A DNA stretch of 64,000 nt from contig NZ_BOOK01000021.1 of assembly GCF_016863195.1 (NCBI RefSeq), positions 80,800-144,799 on the forward strand, in the 5' to 3' direction. A model generated the notes under the pieces. That model did not search any database. It was not told where the DNA came from and was given only the letters and a program-made list of their open reading frames with translations. Positions 52,421 to 61,892 of this stretch are shown one piece after another (the stretch's first letter is position 1; each line of letters opens with the position of its first letter). Made by a program: the position numbers and the translations under genes. The stretch is from Paraplanobispora takensis (lineage in GTDB: Bacteria > Actinomycetota > Actinomycetes > Streptosporangiales > Streptosporangiaceae).

Positions 52421-53098
52421 TCAGGCGAAGGTCTCGGCCATGATCGGGGCGAGTGCCCGGAAGGCGCGTCCCCGGTGGCTGATGGCGTCCTTCTCCTCGG
52501 GGGAAAGCTCGGCGGTCGTCCGGGTCTCCCCCTCGGGGACGAAGATCGGGTCGTAGCCGAAGCCGCCGGTCCCGCGCGGGGCGTCGATGATCACGCCGCG
52601 CAGCGCGCCCTCCACCACCCGCTCCTCGCCCGAGGGCCACGCCAGCGCCGCCGCGCACGCGAAGTGCGCCCCCCGGTGCTCCCCCGGCACGTCGGAGACC
52701 TGGGCCAGCAGCAGGTCCAGGTTCGCCTTGTCGTCGCCGTGCGTGCCGGACCAGCGGGCCGAGAAGATGCCGGGCATGCCGTTGAGCGCGTCGACGCACA
52801 GGCCGGAGTCGTCGGCGACGGCCGGCAGGCCGGACAGCCGGGCGACGGTGTGCGCCTTCAGCAGGGCGTTCTCGGCGAAGGTCAGGCCGGTCTCGGCGAC
52901 GTCGCCGATCTCCGGGAACTCCTCCAGGCCCACGATCTCCACCGGCACCGAGGCGCCGGCCAGGATGCGGCGCAGCTCGGTGATCTTCCCGGCGTTCCTC
53001 GTCGCCAGCACGACGCGGCGCGCGCCGTTCCCCGCCGGACCCTCACGCCCGCTCGCGCCGGCGCCCCCTTCCACGGGCACGTCCGCCCGCCCGCTCAT
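52421..53098 (-). CDS. rdgB: Non-canonical purine NTP pyrophosphatase, RdgB/HAM1
   Basis: A 225-residue house-cleaning enzyme that hydrolyses ITP, dITP and XTP to monophosphates. The start of the core, [18 protein letters not shown], is at residue 29; [33 protein letters not shown] and [10 protein letters not shown] follow. The first 28 residues form a Gly/Ala-rich extension. The ATG overlaps the rph stop by 4 bp. Confidence 0.95.
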   Translation of the reverse strand: MSGRADVPVEGGAGASGREGPAGNGARRVVLATRNAGKITELRRILAGASVPVEIVGLEEFPEIGDVAETGLTFAENALLKAHTVARLSGLPAVADDSGLCVDALNGMPGIFSARWSGTHGDDKANLDLLLAQVSDVPGEHRGAHFACAAALAWPSGEERVVEGALRGVIIDAPRGTGGFGYDPIFVPEGETRTTAELSPEEKDAISHRGRAFRALAPIMAETFA

Positions 53099-53811
53099 GC
53101 CAGCGCCTCCTTCTGCATCCGGGTCAGCTCGGCGCAGCCGGCGACGCCGAGGTCGAGGAGCTGGTCGAGGACGGCCCGGTTGAACGGCCTGCCCTCGGCG
53201 GTGCCCTGGACCTCGACGAACTCCCCGGAGCCGGTCATCACGACGTTCATGTCGGTCTCGGCCGCGACGTCCTCGGTGTAGCACAGGTCGAGCAGCGGGG
53301 TGGAGCCGACGACCCCGACCGACACGGCCGCGACCGAGTCGACCAGCGGGTCGCCCTTGCACATCTTGCGCTCCCGCATCCAGCGGACCGCGTCGACCAG
53401 CGCGACGTACGCGCCGGTGATGGCGGCGGTACGGGTGCCGCCGTCGGCCTGGAGCACGTCGCAGTCGATCAGGACGGAGTTCTCGCCCAGGAGCTTGTAG
53501 TCGACGCAGGCCCGCAGGGACCGGCCGATCAGGCGGGAGATCTCGTGCGTCCGGCCGCCGATCCTGCCGCGCACCGACTCGCGGTCGTTGCGGGTGTTGG
53601 TGGCCCGCGGCAGCATCGCGTATTCGGCGGTCACCCAGCCCTGGCCGCTGCCCTTGCGCCAGCGCGGCACGCTGTCCTGCACCGAGGCGGCGCACAGCAC
53701 CTTGGTGCCGCCGAACTCGATGAGCACCGAGCCCTCTGCGTGGGCGAGCCAGCCGCGGGTGATCGTCACCGGGCGGAGCTGATCGGGAGTACGTCCGTCT
53801 GCACGAGCCAT
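53095..53811 (-). CDS. rph: Ribonuclease PH
   Basis: A 238-residue phosphorolytic 3'-5' exoribonuclease trimming tRNA 3' ends. [20 protein letters not shown] at the start, then the family signatures [21 protein letters not shown] (core [10 protein letters not shown]) and [16 protein letters not shown], are clear. ATG at 53811 gives the usual start; ATG at 53817 overlaps the upstream stop and is an alternative. It is coupled to rdgB. Confidence 0.97.
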   Translation of the reverse strand: MARADGRTPDQLRPVTITRGWLAHAEGSVLIEFGGTKVLCAASVQDSVPRWRKGSGQGWVTAEYAMLPRATNTRNDRESVRGRIGGRTHEISRLIGRSLRACVDYKLLGENSVLIDCDVLQADGGTRTAAITGAYVALVDAVRWMRERKMCKGDPLVDSVAAVSVGVVGSTPLLDLCYTEDVAAETDMNVVMTGSGEFVEVQGTAEGRPFNRAVLDQLLDLGVAGCAELTRMQKEALA

Positions 53812-53816
53812 GGACA

Positions 53817-54569
53817 TCACCCTAGGTCATATACCGCCCCGCTCCGCGCGAGCTCGATCGTCCCGCCGAACCCCCCGCGGGAGGCGTCGTCGAGGATCCG
53901 GTTGCGGTCGTACCAGGGCACGAGGTGGGTGAGCACCAGGGTGCCCGCCTCGGCCTGGGCGGCGTGCTCGGCGGCCTGGCGGCCGGACAGGTGCAGGTCG
54001 GGCTGCAGGTCCGGCACGTCGAGGAAGGAGGCCTCGCACAGCAGCACGTCGGCGTCCTTGGCCAGGGTGACCAGCTCGGCCGACTCGCCGGTGTCGGCGG
54101 AGTAGGCGATCGAGCGGCCGCCGTAGGAGATCCGGAAGCCGTAGGTCTCGACGGGGTGGTTCACCCGCGCGGCGGTCACCTCGAAGGGACCGACCTCGAA
54201 CACGCCGGGCGAGAGCCGCGAGAAGTCGAAGGCCGTCTCCAGTCCCGGCTCCTCGGGCATGCCGTAGGCCGCGGCCAGGCGCCGGGAGGCGTCGGCGGGC
54301 GCGTGGACGGGGATCCTGCCGAACGGGCCCTGCGGGGAGTAGGTGCGCACCACGTGGTACGGGCACAGGTCGAGGCAGTGGTCGGCGTGCAGATGGGACA
54401 GGCAGATCGCGTCCACGTCGTAGAGGCCGATGTGCCGCTGGAGCGCTCCCAGGGCGCCGTTGCCGAAGTCCACCAGCATCCGGAAGCCCTCGGCCTCCAG
54501 TAGATAACAGGACGAGGGACTGTCCGGACCGGGGAAACTTCCAGAGCACCCGATGATCGTCAACTTCAC
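53817..54569 (-). CDS. MBL-fold metallo-hydrolase
   Basis: A 250-residue metallo-beta-lactamase-fold protein. Its metal motif [10 protein letters not shown] is near residue 82, with SADTGES and LTHLVPWYD as later metal-ligand segments. GTG at 54569 has CAGGAGG upstream. It lies between murI and rph, as in M. tuberculosis (Rv1339). Relatives there have cyclic-nucleotide phosphodiesterase activity, so a similar role is possible. Confidence 0.92.
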   Translation of the reverse strand: MKLTIIGCSGSFPGPDSPSSCYLLEAEGFRMLVDFGNGALGALQRHIGLYDVDAICLSHLHADHCLDLCPYHVVRTYSPQGPFGRIPVHAPADASRRLAAAYGMPEEPGLETAFDFSRLSPGVFEVGPFEVTAARVNHPVETYGFRISYGGRSIAYSADTGESAELVTLAKDADVLLCEASFLDVPDLQPDLHLSGRQAAEHAAQAEAGTLVLTHLVPWYDRNRILDDASRGGFGGTIELARSGAVYDLG

Positions 54570-54680
54570 GGCGGCCTCCTGTTCGTTGCGGCGCAGCGCG
54601 TCGCGGCTCGGGCGCGGCAAACCGGCGCGCCCTCACTTGTTCCCTGTGTTCCGGCTCGCCCCCTCGCGGCCGGGTCACTT

Positions 54681-55505
54681 TTACGGGCGGTGCCCGTTGC
54701 TCCCGGCGTCTCCCACCGCCGCGAGTTCGACTGCCTGGATCTCCGGCCCGAGGAAGCGCCGCCCGAGCCGGGCGAACAGAGCGCCGTCGCCGGTGGCGCG
54801 GAACCGGTGACGGGGTGATGTCCCGGCCGCGGCCGCCAGGCCTCGGTCGTGCAGGATCCGGAAGACGTCCTTGGCGGTCTCGTCGGCGCTGGACACCAGG
54901 GTCACGCCGTCTCCCGCCACGTATGAGATGGGCCCGGTGAGCAGCGGATAGTGCGTGCACCCCAGGATGAGCGTGTCGCAGCCGTCGGCGAGGATGGGCT
55001 CCAGATAGTCGCGGACGACCTCGATGAGCTCCTCGCTCATCGTCTCGCCGCGCTCGACGAACTCCACCAGCCGGGGTGCGGCCACCCCGGTCAGCCGGAC
55101 GTCGGGAGCGGCGGCGAAGGCGTCGTGATAGGCCATCGACTCGATGGTGGCCCGGGTCCCGATCACGCCGACCCGGCCGTTGCGCGTGGCCCGCGCGGCC
55201 CGGCGGGTGGCCGGCTGGATGACCTCCACCACCGGCACGTCGTACCGCTCGCGCGCGTCGCGCAGCACCGCCGAGCTCGCGCTGTTGCAGGCGATCACCA
55301 GCATCTTGACGTCGTGCTCGACGAGGTGGTCCATCACCTCCAGGGCGTACGCCCGGACCTGGGCGATCGTTTTGGGCCCGTACGGTTGCCGCGCGGTGTC
55401 GGCCACGTAGAAGATCGATTCATTGGGCAGCTGATCGATGACGGCCCTGGCCACCGTGAGACCGCCCACACCGCTGTCGAAGATTCCGATGCTCGCTTGC
55501 GACAC
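54681..55505 (-). CDS. murI: Glutamate racemase
   Basis: A 274-residue enzyme supplying D-glutamate for peptidoglycan. Catalytic Cys pairs appear in [10 protein letters not shown] and [11 protein letters not shown]. The start segment [13 protein letters not shown] is typical. The GTG at 55505 is preferred; a TAACCT box at 55519-55514 (minus strand) lies 8 bp before it, suggesting a nearly leaderless message. Confidence 0.96.
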   Translation of the reverse strand: MSQASIGIFDSGVGGLTVARAVIDQLPNESIFYVADTARQPYGPKTIAQVRAYALEVMDHLVEHDVKMLVIACNSASSAVLRDARERYDVPVVEVIQPATRRAARATRNGRVGVIGTRATIESMAYHDAFAAAPDVRLTGVAAPRLVEFVERGETMSEELIEVVRDYLEPILADGCDTLILGCTHYPLLTGPISYVAGDGVTLVSSADETAKDVFRILHDRGLAAAAGTSPRHRFRATGDGALFARLGRRFLGPEIQAVELAAVGDAGSNGHRP

Positions 55506-55582
55506 GGTTCCCAAGGTTAGGCGACGTGTGCGGAACGCTCACGGTAAGAATCCTCACAACGCATGTTGCATCGCTCACGTAC

Positions 55583-55644
55583 CACGGCTCAGAGCCGTCA
55601 CCCGGTCACGGCTCCGAGCCGTCACCCGGTCACGGCTCCGAGCC
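55583..55644. repeat. 24-bp tandem palindromic repeat (2.6 copies)
   Basis: CACGGCTC-N-GAGCCGTCACCCGGT starts at 55583 and repeats at 55607 and, partly, 55631. Each unit contains a perfect ACGGCTC-N-GAGCCGT hairpin. The array lies after the thioesterase stop and before murI on the minus strand, so it could act as a transcription or processing barrier. Confidence 0.8.
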
Positions 55645-55689
55645 GACGCCCGCCCGCGGCTCGGCGCCGCCGCCCTCGGCCGCGGCGGG

Positions 55690-56493
55690 TCAGCCCCGGC
55701 CGACGCGGGCGAGCTGACGGGACTGGGCGACCAGCCGGCCGGCGGAGTCCCAGACCTCGACCTCCTCGTCGAACCAGCCGTCGCTGATCAGGCGGCCGCT
55801 GCCGAGCAGGGTGAGCAGGCCGGGGGCGGGCAGCGCGCGCAGGTGCCAGGTGAGGTCCACGGTCGGGGCCCAGCCGCGGGCCCCGGCGGAGAAGACCACC
55901 GGCGGCAGGGCGTCCACGGCCAGAGCCAGGATGTAGGGGTCGGGGTCCTGCGGCTCGGCCATCCTGAAGTAGGCGCGGCCCTCGGGGCGGCCGGTGGGCT
56001 CGCCGGTGAGCCAGCCGATGGTGGGCGGGTCGAACGCCATGTCGATCTGGGCGTTGAACGTCATGTTCGACTCGGGCTTGGGGTCGGGCAGCTTGACGCA
56101 CTCCTCGACCGGAGGCATGGCCGCCGGGGGGTCGCCGGTCCAGTCGGGGGCCACGTCGGCGAGGGTGGCGGTGGTGACGAGGCTCTCGATGAAGGCCTTC
56201 TCACCCTGGCCGTCCCCCTGGACCAGGGTGGCCCGGGTCATCGTCGCGGTGCGGCCGGTCTTGATCTGCTCCAGCCGTACCCGCGCGGGGCCGGGCACGG
56301 GCGCGCGCAGGAACTGGGCGCTGGTGGTCACCGGGTGCTCGTGCGGGGAGGAGTCCACGACCGCGCGCAGGATCACGGCCATCAGGTAGCCGCCGTTGAG
56401 CGGCCCGCCGATCGAGTAGCCGGGGTCCAGGCACACGTCATAGGTGGTCTCGTCGACCCGGATCGCCTGCGTCGCCTCGTCGAACTTCGTCAT
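55690..56493 (-). CDS. Acyl-CoA thioesterase II-like (double hot-dog) protein
   Basis: A 267-residue thioesterase. The first hot-dog contains YSIGGPLNGGYLMAVILRAV near residue 30; the second has FSAGARGWAPTVDLTWHLRA and ends SRQLARVGRG. It probably hydrolyses acyl-CoA of unknown chain type. The ATG at 56493 lacks a clear ribosome site; GTG at 56517 is an alternative. A TAGAAT box lies at 56545-56540 on the minus strand. Confidence 0.88.
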   Translation of the reverse strand: MTKFDEATQAIRVDETTYDVCLDPGYSIGGPLNGGYLMAVILRAVVDSSPHEHPVTTSAQFLRAPVPGPARVRLEQIKTGRTATMTRATLVQGDGQGEKAFIESLVTTATLADVAPDWTGDPPAAMPPVEECVKLPDPKPESNMTFNAQIDMAFDPPTIGWLTGEPTGRPEGRAYFRMAEPQDPDPYILALAVDALPPVVFSAGARGWAPTVDLTWHLRALPAPGLLTLLGSGRLISDGWFDEEVEVWDSAGRLVAQSRQLARVGRG

Positions 56494-56880
56494 CTGCTGT
56501 CCACTGCCTCGCTTCACCGGGCGGTCCGTCCCGAACCTTATTCTAGTGAGGCCACTTTACCCACCCGGCGCGGCGCGCGCCTCCCCGGTTCCCCCCTTGA
56601 GCGGACCGACGGCCCTCCAGGCACAGAAGACCCGACAAGTCACGCACTTAACATTTTTGTCTAGATTTTCCCATCTATGACGGTGTCAGGGGCGTCACAT
56701 AAGGCATCCTCGAACTGCGTGTCTCAGGACGGTGATCCACACGGAGAGTGCCGGGCGGCGGTCGGAGCAGGGACGAACCCCTGTTAGATGCAGCAAAGCC
56801 GCAGTTAGTTCGATGCAAGTGATTCGCTAGAGACGTGCACTAACTTCTAAGCATCCGCGAAGTCCACATTGTGAGTGAGC
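56494..56880 (+). other. 387-bp intergenic region with a possible structured leader RNA
   Basis: No gene is evident. On the plus strand TGCGTGTCTC (56716-56725) can pair with GAGACGTGCA (56830-56839) over 10 bp, including two G-U pairs, closing a region of about 104 nt. Inside it is a perfect hairpin CAGGG-N6-CCCTG, and a GTTAG...ATGCA motif occurs twice. It precedes the DUF3352 gene. No known riboswitch was recognised. The left part holds the thioesterase promoter region and an AT-rich stretch near 56650. Confidence 0.4.
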
Positions 56881-58794
56881 ATGCCTGCCAACAATCCCCC
56901 CGACCAGTCCCCCGGATCGGGCCCCCAGCCCGACAGGACGATCGCATACCGTCGGAACGAGGGTGCGCAGCAGCACGACCAGCCGCACACCCAGGCCTAC
57001 CCCCAGGGCTACCCCCAGCAGGGCGGTTACCCGGCCCAGGGCGGCGGTTACCCGCAGGGCCAGTCCGGATACCCCCAGGGAGCGGGCGGCTACCAGCAGG
57101 CCCCGCCCCCTTACCCCCAGCAGTCCCAGCCCGCCTACCCGCAGCAGAACTACGGGCAGCAGGCGCAGTACGGCCAGCAGGCCTACGGTCAGCAGTCGCA
57201 GTACGGCCAGCAGGCCCAGCACGGACAGCAGGCCCAGCACGGACAGCAGGCGCAGTACGGCCAGCAGGCCTACCAGCAGCAGGGTTACGGCCAGCAGGCC
57301 GGCTGGCAGCCGCAGAACCCCGAGTTCCTGGGTGCCGCCCAGTCCTCCGCCCCGCGCAGGCGCGGTAAGAAGGGCTGGCTGGTCGCGGTGGTCGCCGCGC
57401 TGGTCGTGGCACTGATCGGCGGCGGCGGCGCCTACGCGTTCAACCTGCTCAGCGGTGGCGGCACCCAGCCCGACCAGGTGCTGCCCGGCAACGCCTTCGG
57501 CTACGTCCGCGTCGACCTCGACCCGGCCGCGAACCAGAAGCTGGCGCTGTTCGAGATCGCCAAGAAGTTCACCGTCACCAAGGACTCCTTCACCGGCGAC
57601 GACCCGCGCAAGTCCCTCTTCGACATGATCAAGAAGGACAGCCAGGACCTCAGCAAGGTGGACTACGCCGCCGACATCGAGCCGTGGCTCGGCTCCCGCG
57701 TCGGCGCGGCCTTCCTCCCGCCGGCCAAGCAGGGCGAGGAGCCCCGCGCCGTGGTCGCCGTCCAGGTCACCGACCAGGACAAGGCCAAGGCCGGGATCGC
57801 CAAGCTGATGGGCGAGGAGAAGTACGGCATCGCCTTCCGCGAGGACTACGCGCTGGTCACCCCGACCCAGGCCGAGGCCGACCAGGCCGTCTCCGCGGCG
57901 CCGCTGTCGGAGAACGCCAACTTCACCTCCGACCAGAGCGACCTGGGCGAGACGGGTGTCCTGTCCTTCTGGATGGACGCGGGCAAGGTCGCCGAGCTCG
58001 CTCCCGAGCTGGCCACCCAGGACCCGGCCACCCTGGCCAAGATCAAGAACCTCCGCGTGGCCGGTGCGCTCCGCTTCGACGGCAGCTACGCCGAGGTCGC
58101 CGGCATCGCCCGCGGCGGTCAGGCCCTGGACATGGGCGAGCCCGAGCCCTCCCAGATCGGCCGGCTCCCGGCCACCACCGCCGCCGCCGTCTCGATCTCC
58201 GGTCTCGGCGACACGCTCGGCAAGCAGTGGGCCGAGGTCATGAAGACCCTCAACCAGAGCGGCAACGGCCAGAGCTTCCAGCAGTTCGTCGACCAGGCCC
58301 AGCAGCGGTACGGCCTGGCGCTCCCGGCCGACCTGGTGACGCTGCTCGGCAAGAACCTCACCCTGGCCCTCGACGCCAACGGCCTGGACGGCAACGCGCC
58401 CAAGTTCGGCGCCCGGATCGCCACCGACCCGGCCAAGGCCCAGGAAGTCGTCGGCAAGATCGAGAAGTTCCTCGCCGACTCCGGCACCACCGTCCCGCAG
58501 ATCGCCAAGGTTCCCGGCGACGGCGTCCTGGTCCTGGCCAGCTCGCAGGAGTACGCCGCCGAGCTCGCCAAGGAGGGCACGCTGGCCGACAGCGAGACCT
58601 TCAAGCTCGCGATCCCGAACGCCGGCTCGGCGACCTTCGCGGCCTTCGTCGACCTCGACAAGATCGAGAAGTTCTACCTGCAGAACCTCCAGGGCGACGA
58701 GAAGGCCAACGCCCAGGTCCTGCGCGCCGTCGGCATCAGCGGCTCGCAGAACGGCGGCGACGCGGACTTCTCCCTGAGGGTCCTGTTCAACTAG
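56881..58794 (+). CDS. DUF3352 membrane protein with prion-like YGQQ-rich N-terminus
   Basis: A 637-residue protein. Residues 1-155 are a Gln/Tyr/Gly/Pro-rich low-complexity domain, with YPQ(G/Q) units first and then about ten YGQQ/HGQQ units at residues 91-140. A basic RRRGKKG segment precedes one helix (about 166-187), so the low-complexity part is cytoplasmic. The outside part (200-637) matches DUF3352, a family of unknown role with large alpha/beta domains. The GTG at 56875 is an alternative start. A strong hairpin terminator follows. Confidence 0.88.
   Translation: MPANNPPDQSPGSGPQPDRTIAYRRNEGAQQHDQPHTQAYPQGYPQQGGYPAQGGGYPQGQSGYPQGAGGYQQAPPPYPQQSQPAYPQQNYGQQAQYGQQAYGQQSQYGQQAQHGQQAQHGQQAQYGQQAYQQQGYGQQAGWQPQNPEFLGAAQSSAPRRRGKKGWLVAVVAALVVALIGGGGAYAFNLLSGGGTQPDQVLPGNAFGYVRVDLDPAANQKLALFEIAKKFTVTKDSFTGDDPRKSLFDMIKKDSQDLSKVDYAADIEPWLGSRVGAAFLPPAKQGEEPRAVVAVQVTDQDKAKAGIAKLMGEEKYGIAFREDYALVTPTQAEADQAVSAAPLSENANFTSDQSDLGETGVLSFWMDAGKVAELAPELATQDPATLAKIKNLRVAGALRFDGSYAEVAGIARGGQALDMGEPEPSQIGRLPATTAAAVSISGLGDTLGKQWAEVMKTLNQSGNGQSFQQFVDQAQQRYGLALPADLVTLLGKNLTLALDANGLDGNAPKFGARIATDPAKAQEVVGKIEKFLADSGTTVPQIAKVPGDGVLVLASSQEYAAELAKEGTLADSETFKLAIPNAGSATFAAFVDLDKIEKFYLQNLQGDEKANAQVLRAVGISGSQNGGDADFSLRVLFN
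57151..57300 (+). repeat. Coding repeat of YGQQ units
   Basis: About ten near-identical 12-15-bp units such as TACGGCCAGCAGGCC encode YGQQA, HGQQA and YGQQS. Unequal slippage at these units would change the length of the low-complexity domain. Confidence 0.85.
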
Positions 58795-58827
58795 CAGCGG
58801 CCCGACCGGCAGCACGACGGTCACACG

Positions 58828-58867
58828 CGAGAGGGCGGGCGTCCCGGATGGGGCGCCCGCCCTCTCG
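58828..58867 (+). terminator. Strong GC-rich hairpin terminator after the DUF3352 gene
   Basis: The arms pair over about 18 bp (CGAGAGGGCGGGCG with its complement, then CCC with GGG) around a 4-nt loop. A TCTTCCTCGTCTT tract follows. It also lies between convergent genes and could stop cysM transcription from the other side. Confidence 0.85.
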
Positions 58868-58950
58868 TCTTCCTCGTCTTCGCTTCCGCCTTCACTTCCG
58901 TCTCCGCGCGAGACGCCTCGTGGGAGGCGCCGCACGGGAGGCACGGCCCG

Positions 58951-60301
<1,351 letters not shown>

Positions 60302-60383
60302 CTCGGATCAGTCTCCTCAAGTCGTCGGGTGACGCCACCGGATCAGAACACCGGGTGGCGAAGGGGGATTCCAGGACTGCCGG

Positions 60384-60521
60384 TCAGCGACAGTCGTAGA
60401 CGACGGCGAAGGGAGTATGCCCGAACAGGAAGTTCTGCACGGGAGCGAGACCGGCGTGCCGCACCCGGACACCGGGACGTGCGCGCACGACGTCCTCCAG
60501 GGTCGGGTCGGCGGTCGACAT
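60384..60521 (-). CDS. Possible 45-residue small protein between mec and cysO
   Basis: An open frame of 45 codons starts at ATG 60521 and ends AVVYDCR. TAAACT lies seven bases before the start codon (minus strand), consistent with a leaderless message. Codon third positions are mostly G or C. It contains a single Cys near the end. No family was recognised; it could be a small protein or a leader peptide, or be untranslated. Confidence 0.35.
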   Translation of the reverse strand: MSTADPTLEDVVRARPGVRVRHAGLAPVQNFLFGHTPFAVVYDCR

Positions 60522-60579
60522 GATGGCCAGTTTACCCAAAGGGGTGCTTACCTCCCACGGCCGTACCGGGTGCCGGAGG

Positions 60580-60996
60580 TCACACCGGAACGATGACGAC
60601 CTCTTCCTCGGTCACCACGCCGTCGACGATCCGGTACGAGCGCACCTCCGCCTTCTCCCCCAGCTCCTCGCGCGTGGAGACCAGCACGTAGTGGGCGTTC
60701 GGCTCGGAGGCGTAGCTGATGTCGGTGCGCGAGGGGTAGGCCTCGGTCGAGGTGTGGGAGTGGTAGATGACCACCGGCTCCTCGTCGCGGTCGTCCATCT
60801 CGCGCCAGACCCGCAGCTGCTCCATGGAGTCGAAGCGGTAGAAGGTCGGCGACCGCTCGGCGTTCTCCATCGGGACGAACCTGACGGGGGTGTCGGAGCC
60901 CTCGGGTCCCGCGATCACGCCGCACGCCTCGTCCGGGTGGTCGGCCCGGGCGTGGGCGATCATCTTGTCAACCAGTTCCTGCGAGATCGTGAGCAT
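60580..60996 (-). CDS. mec: Mec-type JAMM metalloprotease (M67)
   Basis: A 138-residue zinc peptidase of the Mov34/JAB family. The JAMM set is Glu23, His79, His81, Ser89 and Asp92 (HSHTSTEAYPSRTD). In M. tuberculosis its relative releases cysteine from CysO-Cys, completing the pathway. Here it may also trim CysO's masked C-terminus. It is upstream of cysO on the same strand. Confidence 0.93.
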   Translation of the reverse strand: MLTISQELVDKMIAHARADHPDEACGVIAGPEGSDTPVRFVPMENAERSPTFYRFDSMEQLRVWREMDDRDEEPVVIYHSHTSTEAYPSRTDISYASEPNAHYVLVSTREELGEKAEVRSYRIVDGVVTEEEVVIVPV

Positions 60997-61005
60997 GCCT
61001 GGAAG

Positions 61006-61530
61006 CTACCAAAGGGCGCGCACCAGGGTGTCCTGGAGGTAGGTCAGCCAGTCGTAGGTGACGAAGGCCGGATAGCGGGGGTCGTCCTCCGGCATCCCGG
61101 CGATCTCGTCGTGGATCTCCTCGGTCACCTCAAGCCGGGTGCCCAGCGCGAGCCGTACGTCGTTCAGCGCCCGCATCCACGCCTGCGCCTGCTCGGCGGT
61201 GAGCTCCACCCGGCCCGGGACCGCGCTGTCGAGCATGGTCTGCGCGTCGGCCCGCTTGGCGTCGCGCAGGGTCGCCTCGGTGTAGCGGCGGAACTCCGCC
61301 GACAGCTCGTCGTCCTCGTAGGCCGAGGGGAACAGCCGGGCCAGCACCGGGTCGGTGGGCTCCTCGGAGGAGCCGATGCCCAGGGCCCGCTCCAGCGGAT
61401 CGTCACCGGTCGTCCCCGGCTCGATCAGGTCCAGGATCTGCGCCATCAGCGACCGCAGGACCGAGACCTCCGCGACGTCGAAGTCGGCGATCACCGTGCC
61501 CCCGCGCCCGGCCTTGAACCCGCTGCTCAT
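61006..61530 (-). CDS. DUF2017-domain protein
   Basis: A 174-residue helical protein of the actinobacterial DUF2017 family (VSVLRSLMAQILDLIEPG, SAEFRRYTEATLRDAKRAD and the C-terminal YPAFVTYDWLTYLQDTLVRAL). Its function is unknown. It lies between clpS and mec, as in mycobacteria (Rv1332), and may serve the same operon. The ATG at 61530 is preferred; an upstream in-frame extension lacks conserved sequence. Confidence 0.88.
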   Translation of the reverse strand: MSSGFKAGRGGTVIADFDVAEVSVLRSLMAQILDLIEPGTTGDDPLERALGIGSSEEPTDPVLARLFPSAYEDDELSAEFRRYTEATLRDAKRADAQTMLDSAVPGRVELTAEQAQAWMRALNDVRLALGTRLEVTEEIHDEIAGMPEDDPRYPAFVTYDWLTYLQDTLVRALW

Positions 61531-61564
61531 CGCCCGCCCATCACTCCCCGCTCGCAGCCGCGGC

Positions 61565-61858
61565 TCACGAGTCCCGCTGCACGGTGGCCCACAACCCGTA
61601 GGAGTGCATGATCTGAACGTCACGCTCCATCTCCTCGCGGGTGCCGCTGGACACCACCGCCTTGCCCTTGTGGTGCACGTCGAGCATCAGCTTCTCCGCC
61701 TTCTCGCGGGAGTAGCCGAAGACGGACTGGAAGACATAGGTCACGTAGGACATCAGGTTGACCGGGTCGTTCCAGACGATGGTCAGCCACGGCAGATCGG
61801 GCCGGACGTCCGCCGAGGGACGCTCGACCTCCATCGGAGCAGTGCTACCCACATCCAC
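61565..61858 (-). CDS. clpS: ATP-dependent Clp protease adaptor ClpS
   Basis: A 97-residue adaptor that delivers N-degron substrates to ClpAP/ClpCP. The conserved [15 protein letters not shown] and [17 protein letters not shown] segments form the substrate pocket and helix. GTG at 61858 has a TAGGGC box six bases upstream, consistent with a leaderless start; GTG 61852 and ATG 61834 are alternatives. It diverges from pncB. Confidence 0.94.
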   Translation of the reverse strand: MDVGSTAPMEVERPSADVRPDLPWLTIVWNDPVNLMSYVTYVFQSVFGYSREKAEKLMLDVHHKGKAVVSSGTREEMERDVQIMHSYGLWATVQRDS

Positions 61859-61879
61859 CAGTCTGCCCTACCCCGGGCT

Positions 61880-61885
61880 TAGTCT
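61880..61885 (+). promoter_or_regulatory. -10 box of pncB, predicted leaderless
   Basis: TAGTCT lies seven bases before the GTG at 61893. That spacing would put transcription start at or next to the start codon. No -35 was evident. Confidence 0.45.
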
Positions 61886-61892
61886 TCGACTC

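Noticed and set aside
55583..55644. CRISPR or attachment-site array
   Set aside because: The 24-bp units are directly adjacent palindromes without spacers or an integrase nearby.
56716..56839. Known riboswitch class (cobalamin, c-di-AMP or M-box)
   Set aside because: None of the conserved core sequences of these classes could be found; it is left as an unclassified candidate.
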